Shown: piece by piece, positions 63,355 through 64,000 of the stretch | Position numbering within the stretch: position 1 is the first letter of the stretch | How the letters are laid out: each line of letters begins with the position of its first letter | From: Acinetobacter sp. WCHAc010034 | GTDB lineage: Bacteria; Pseudomonadota; Gammaproteobacteria; Pseudomonadales; Moraxellaceae | Assembly (NCBI RefSeq): GCF_001696615.3 | Contig: NZ_CP032279.1 | Location: 1,736,001-1,800,000, forward strand | Length of the DNA stretch: 64,000 nt | Reading direction: 5' to 3' | Position numbers and translations under genes: made by a program | The notes under the pieces: generated by a model | Database searches by the model: none | Told to the model about the DNA's origin: nothing | What the model saw: only the letters and a program-made list of their open reading frames with translations

Positions 63355-64000
63355 TTAAAAAATGGACTTCAGCGTTTCATTGAAGCCGGACCAGGCGCGC
63401 TTAACCCGCTGCATCACCGACAGCCGCTCCGGATCTTCCTGCTCTGCAATCGTATCCTGCGCATCGCTTTGGCTGAACATCAGCAGGCCCGCCGCAGTCG
63501 CATACTGCGAACGGCGCAACGCGGCCTGATTCTGCTCTTCCGCATGCACCTGCACCGGCGGATTGCCGAGATGCGCGGAAACGCCTAAGGTTTTGCGCGC
63601 AAAGCTGACCATGCCTTCAATCTGGCTGGCATCACCGGTCAGCACAACGCCATGATACAGGCCATGGATGGCGCCATTGCCCTCCAGCACTTCCCGCACC
63701 AGCCCCAGCACTTCTTCATAGCGCGCAATAATGATTTCCGTCAGCTCAATCCGGCTGATGGTTTGCGGACCGTCAATGCCCTGAAACTGGATCATATGAT
63801 CCGGCTTCACCACTTTCAGGTCAACGCAGCCGTACAGCAGCTTAATGCGCTCCGCTTCTTCCGTAGTGGTCTGCAGCACCGCCGCGATATCGCGCGTCAC
63901 ATGCTCTCCGCCACGCTGCAGCGTATGCGTCATGGCCAGGCGCCCATCCAGATACACCGCCACATTGGTGGTGCCTGCACCGATATCCACCAGGCAGACG
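63355..64000 (-). CDS. ftsA: Cell division protein FtsA, C-terminal part (runs off the window)
   Basis: Actin-like protein tethering FtsZ to the membrane. Only the C-terminal ~215 residues are present; the frame stays open to position 64000, so the first half is missing. Visible are the phosphate loop VDIGAGTTNVAVYLDG, the adenosine motif HGVVLTGDASQIEGM and the C-terminal amphipathic membrane helix VKRAWSGFNETLKSIF. It is followed by ftsZ. Confidence 0.96.
   Translation of the reverse strand, partial: VCLVDIGAGTTNVAVYLDGRLAMTHTLQRGGEHVTRDIAAVLQTTTEEAERIKLLYGCVDLKVVKPDHMIQFQGIDGPQTISRIELTEIIIARYEEVLGLVREVLEGNGAIHGLYHGVVLTGDASQIEGMVSFARKTLGVSAHLGNPPVQVHAEEQNQAALRRSQYATAAGLLMFSQSDAQDTIAEQEDPERLSVMQRVKRAWSGFNETLKSIF

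Overview
The window looks like chromosome from a gammaproteobacterium of the Moraxellaceae, most likely Acinetobacter. Three things point there: the def-LysM-dprA-tsaC, dciA/lpxC/ftsZ/ftsA and glmM-pdxH-recJ layouts, an Omp33-36-type porin, and the protein sequences. It is almost all core genome. I see no phage, insertion sequence, CRISPR array or integron. This identification rests on recognition alone; no database search was run.

Layout. 1-2.3 kb: the end of a hybrid sensor kinase (cut by the window), an unrecognised gene, and a convergent LuxR-type response regulator of the ErdR/CrbR/AgmR kind. 2.7-3.4 kb: an MsuE-type FMN reductase. 3.7-10.9 kb: the complete atpIBEFHAGDC operon on the minus strand. 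11-14.1 kb: a zinc locus, znuA divergent from zur-znuC-znuB, with a palindromic Zur-type site between them. 14.2-16.5 kb: a small exported protein, a LysE/RhtB exporter whose 5' end appears frameshifted, and a DyP peroxidase. 16.6-22.2 kb: one rRNA operon (16S, tRNA-Ile, tRNA-Ala, 23S, 5S) on the minus strand. 22.8-25.3 kb: a copper TonB receptor (OprC) with a His-rich DUF2946 protein. 25.4-29 kb: def, a LysM protein, dprA, tsaC. 29.0-29.2 kb: a candidate small RNA. 29.4-33.6 kb: EamA transporter, AraC regulator, a 52-codon ORF, glutathione peroxidase, lipoprotein, P-loop kinase and a small unknown. 33.8-36.1 kb: chrB-chrA chromate resistance. 36.3-38.2 kb: acs.

38.5-44.4 kb: MscS channel, rsmE, waaA, an ArsR regulator with an Old Yellow Enzyme, and prfB with its programmed frameshift. 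44.9-51 kb: the porin, then recJ, pdxH, glmM and guaB. 51.2-54.5 kb: two paralogous MBL-fold/ODP proteins flanking a YkgJ cysteine-cluster protein, then a TMEM165/GDT1-type Mn exporter behind a yybP-ykoY manganese riboswitch. 54.7-59.3 kb: aceE-aceF. 59.6-64 kb: an M23 peptidase, dciA, lpxC, ftsZ and the C-terminal part of ftsA.

How it works together: several units handle metals, each with a visible control element or partner. Zinc has Zur with ZnuABC, manganese has the riboswitch with its exporter, copper has OprC with DUF2946, and chromate has ChrB with ChrA. Central carbon entry appears as acs and pyruvate dehydrogenase, with a possible acetate-sensing two-component pair at the left end. 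I did not find a new multi-gene system. The least explained items are a structured, promoter-and-terminator-bounded RNA candidate at 29.03-29.16 kb, a Cys-rich 52-residue ORF at 31.2 kb, an orphan Zur-type palindrome between dciA and lpxC, a plus-strand terminator in front of the atp operon, and the ODP/YkgJ/ODP cluster.
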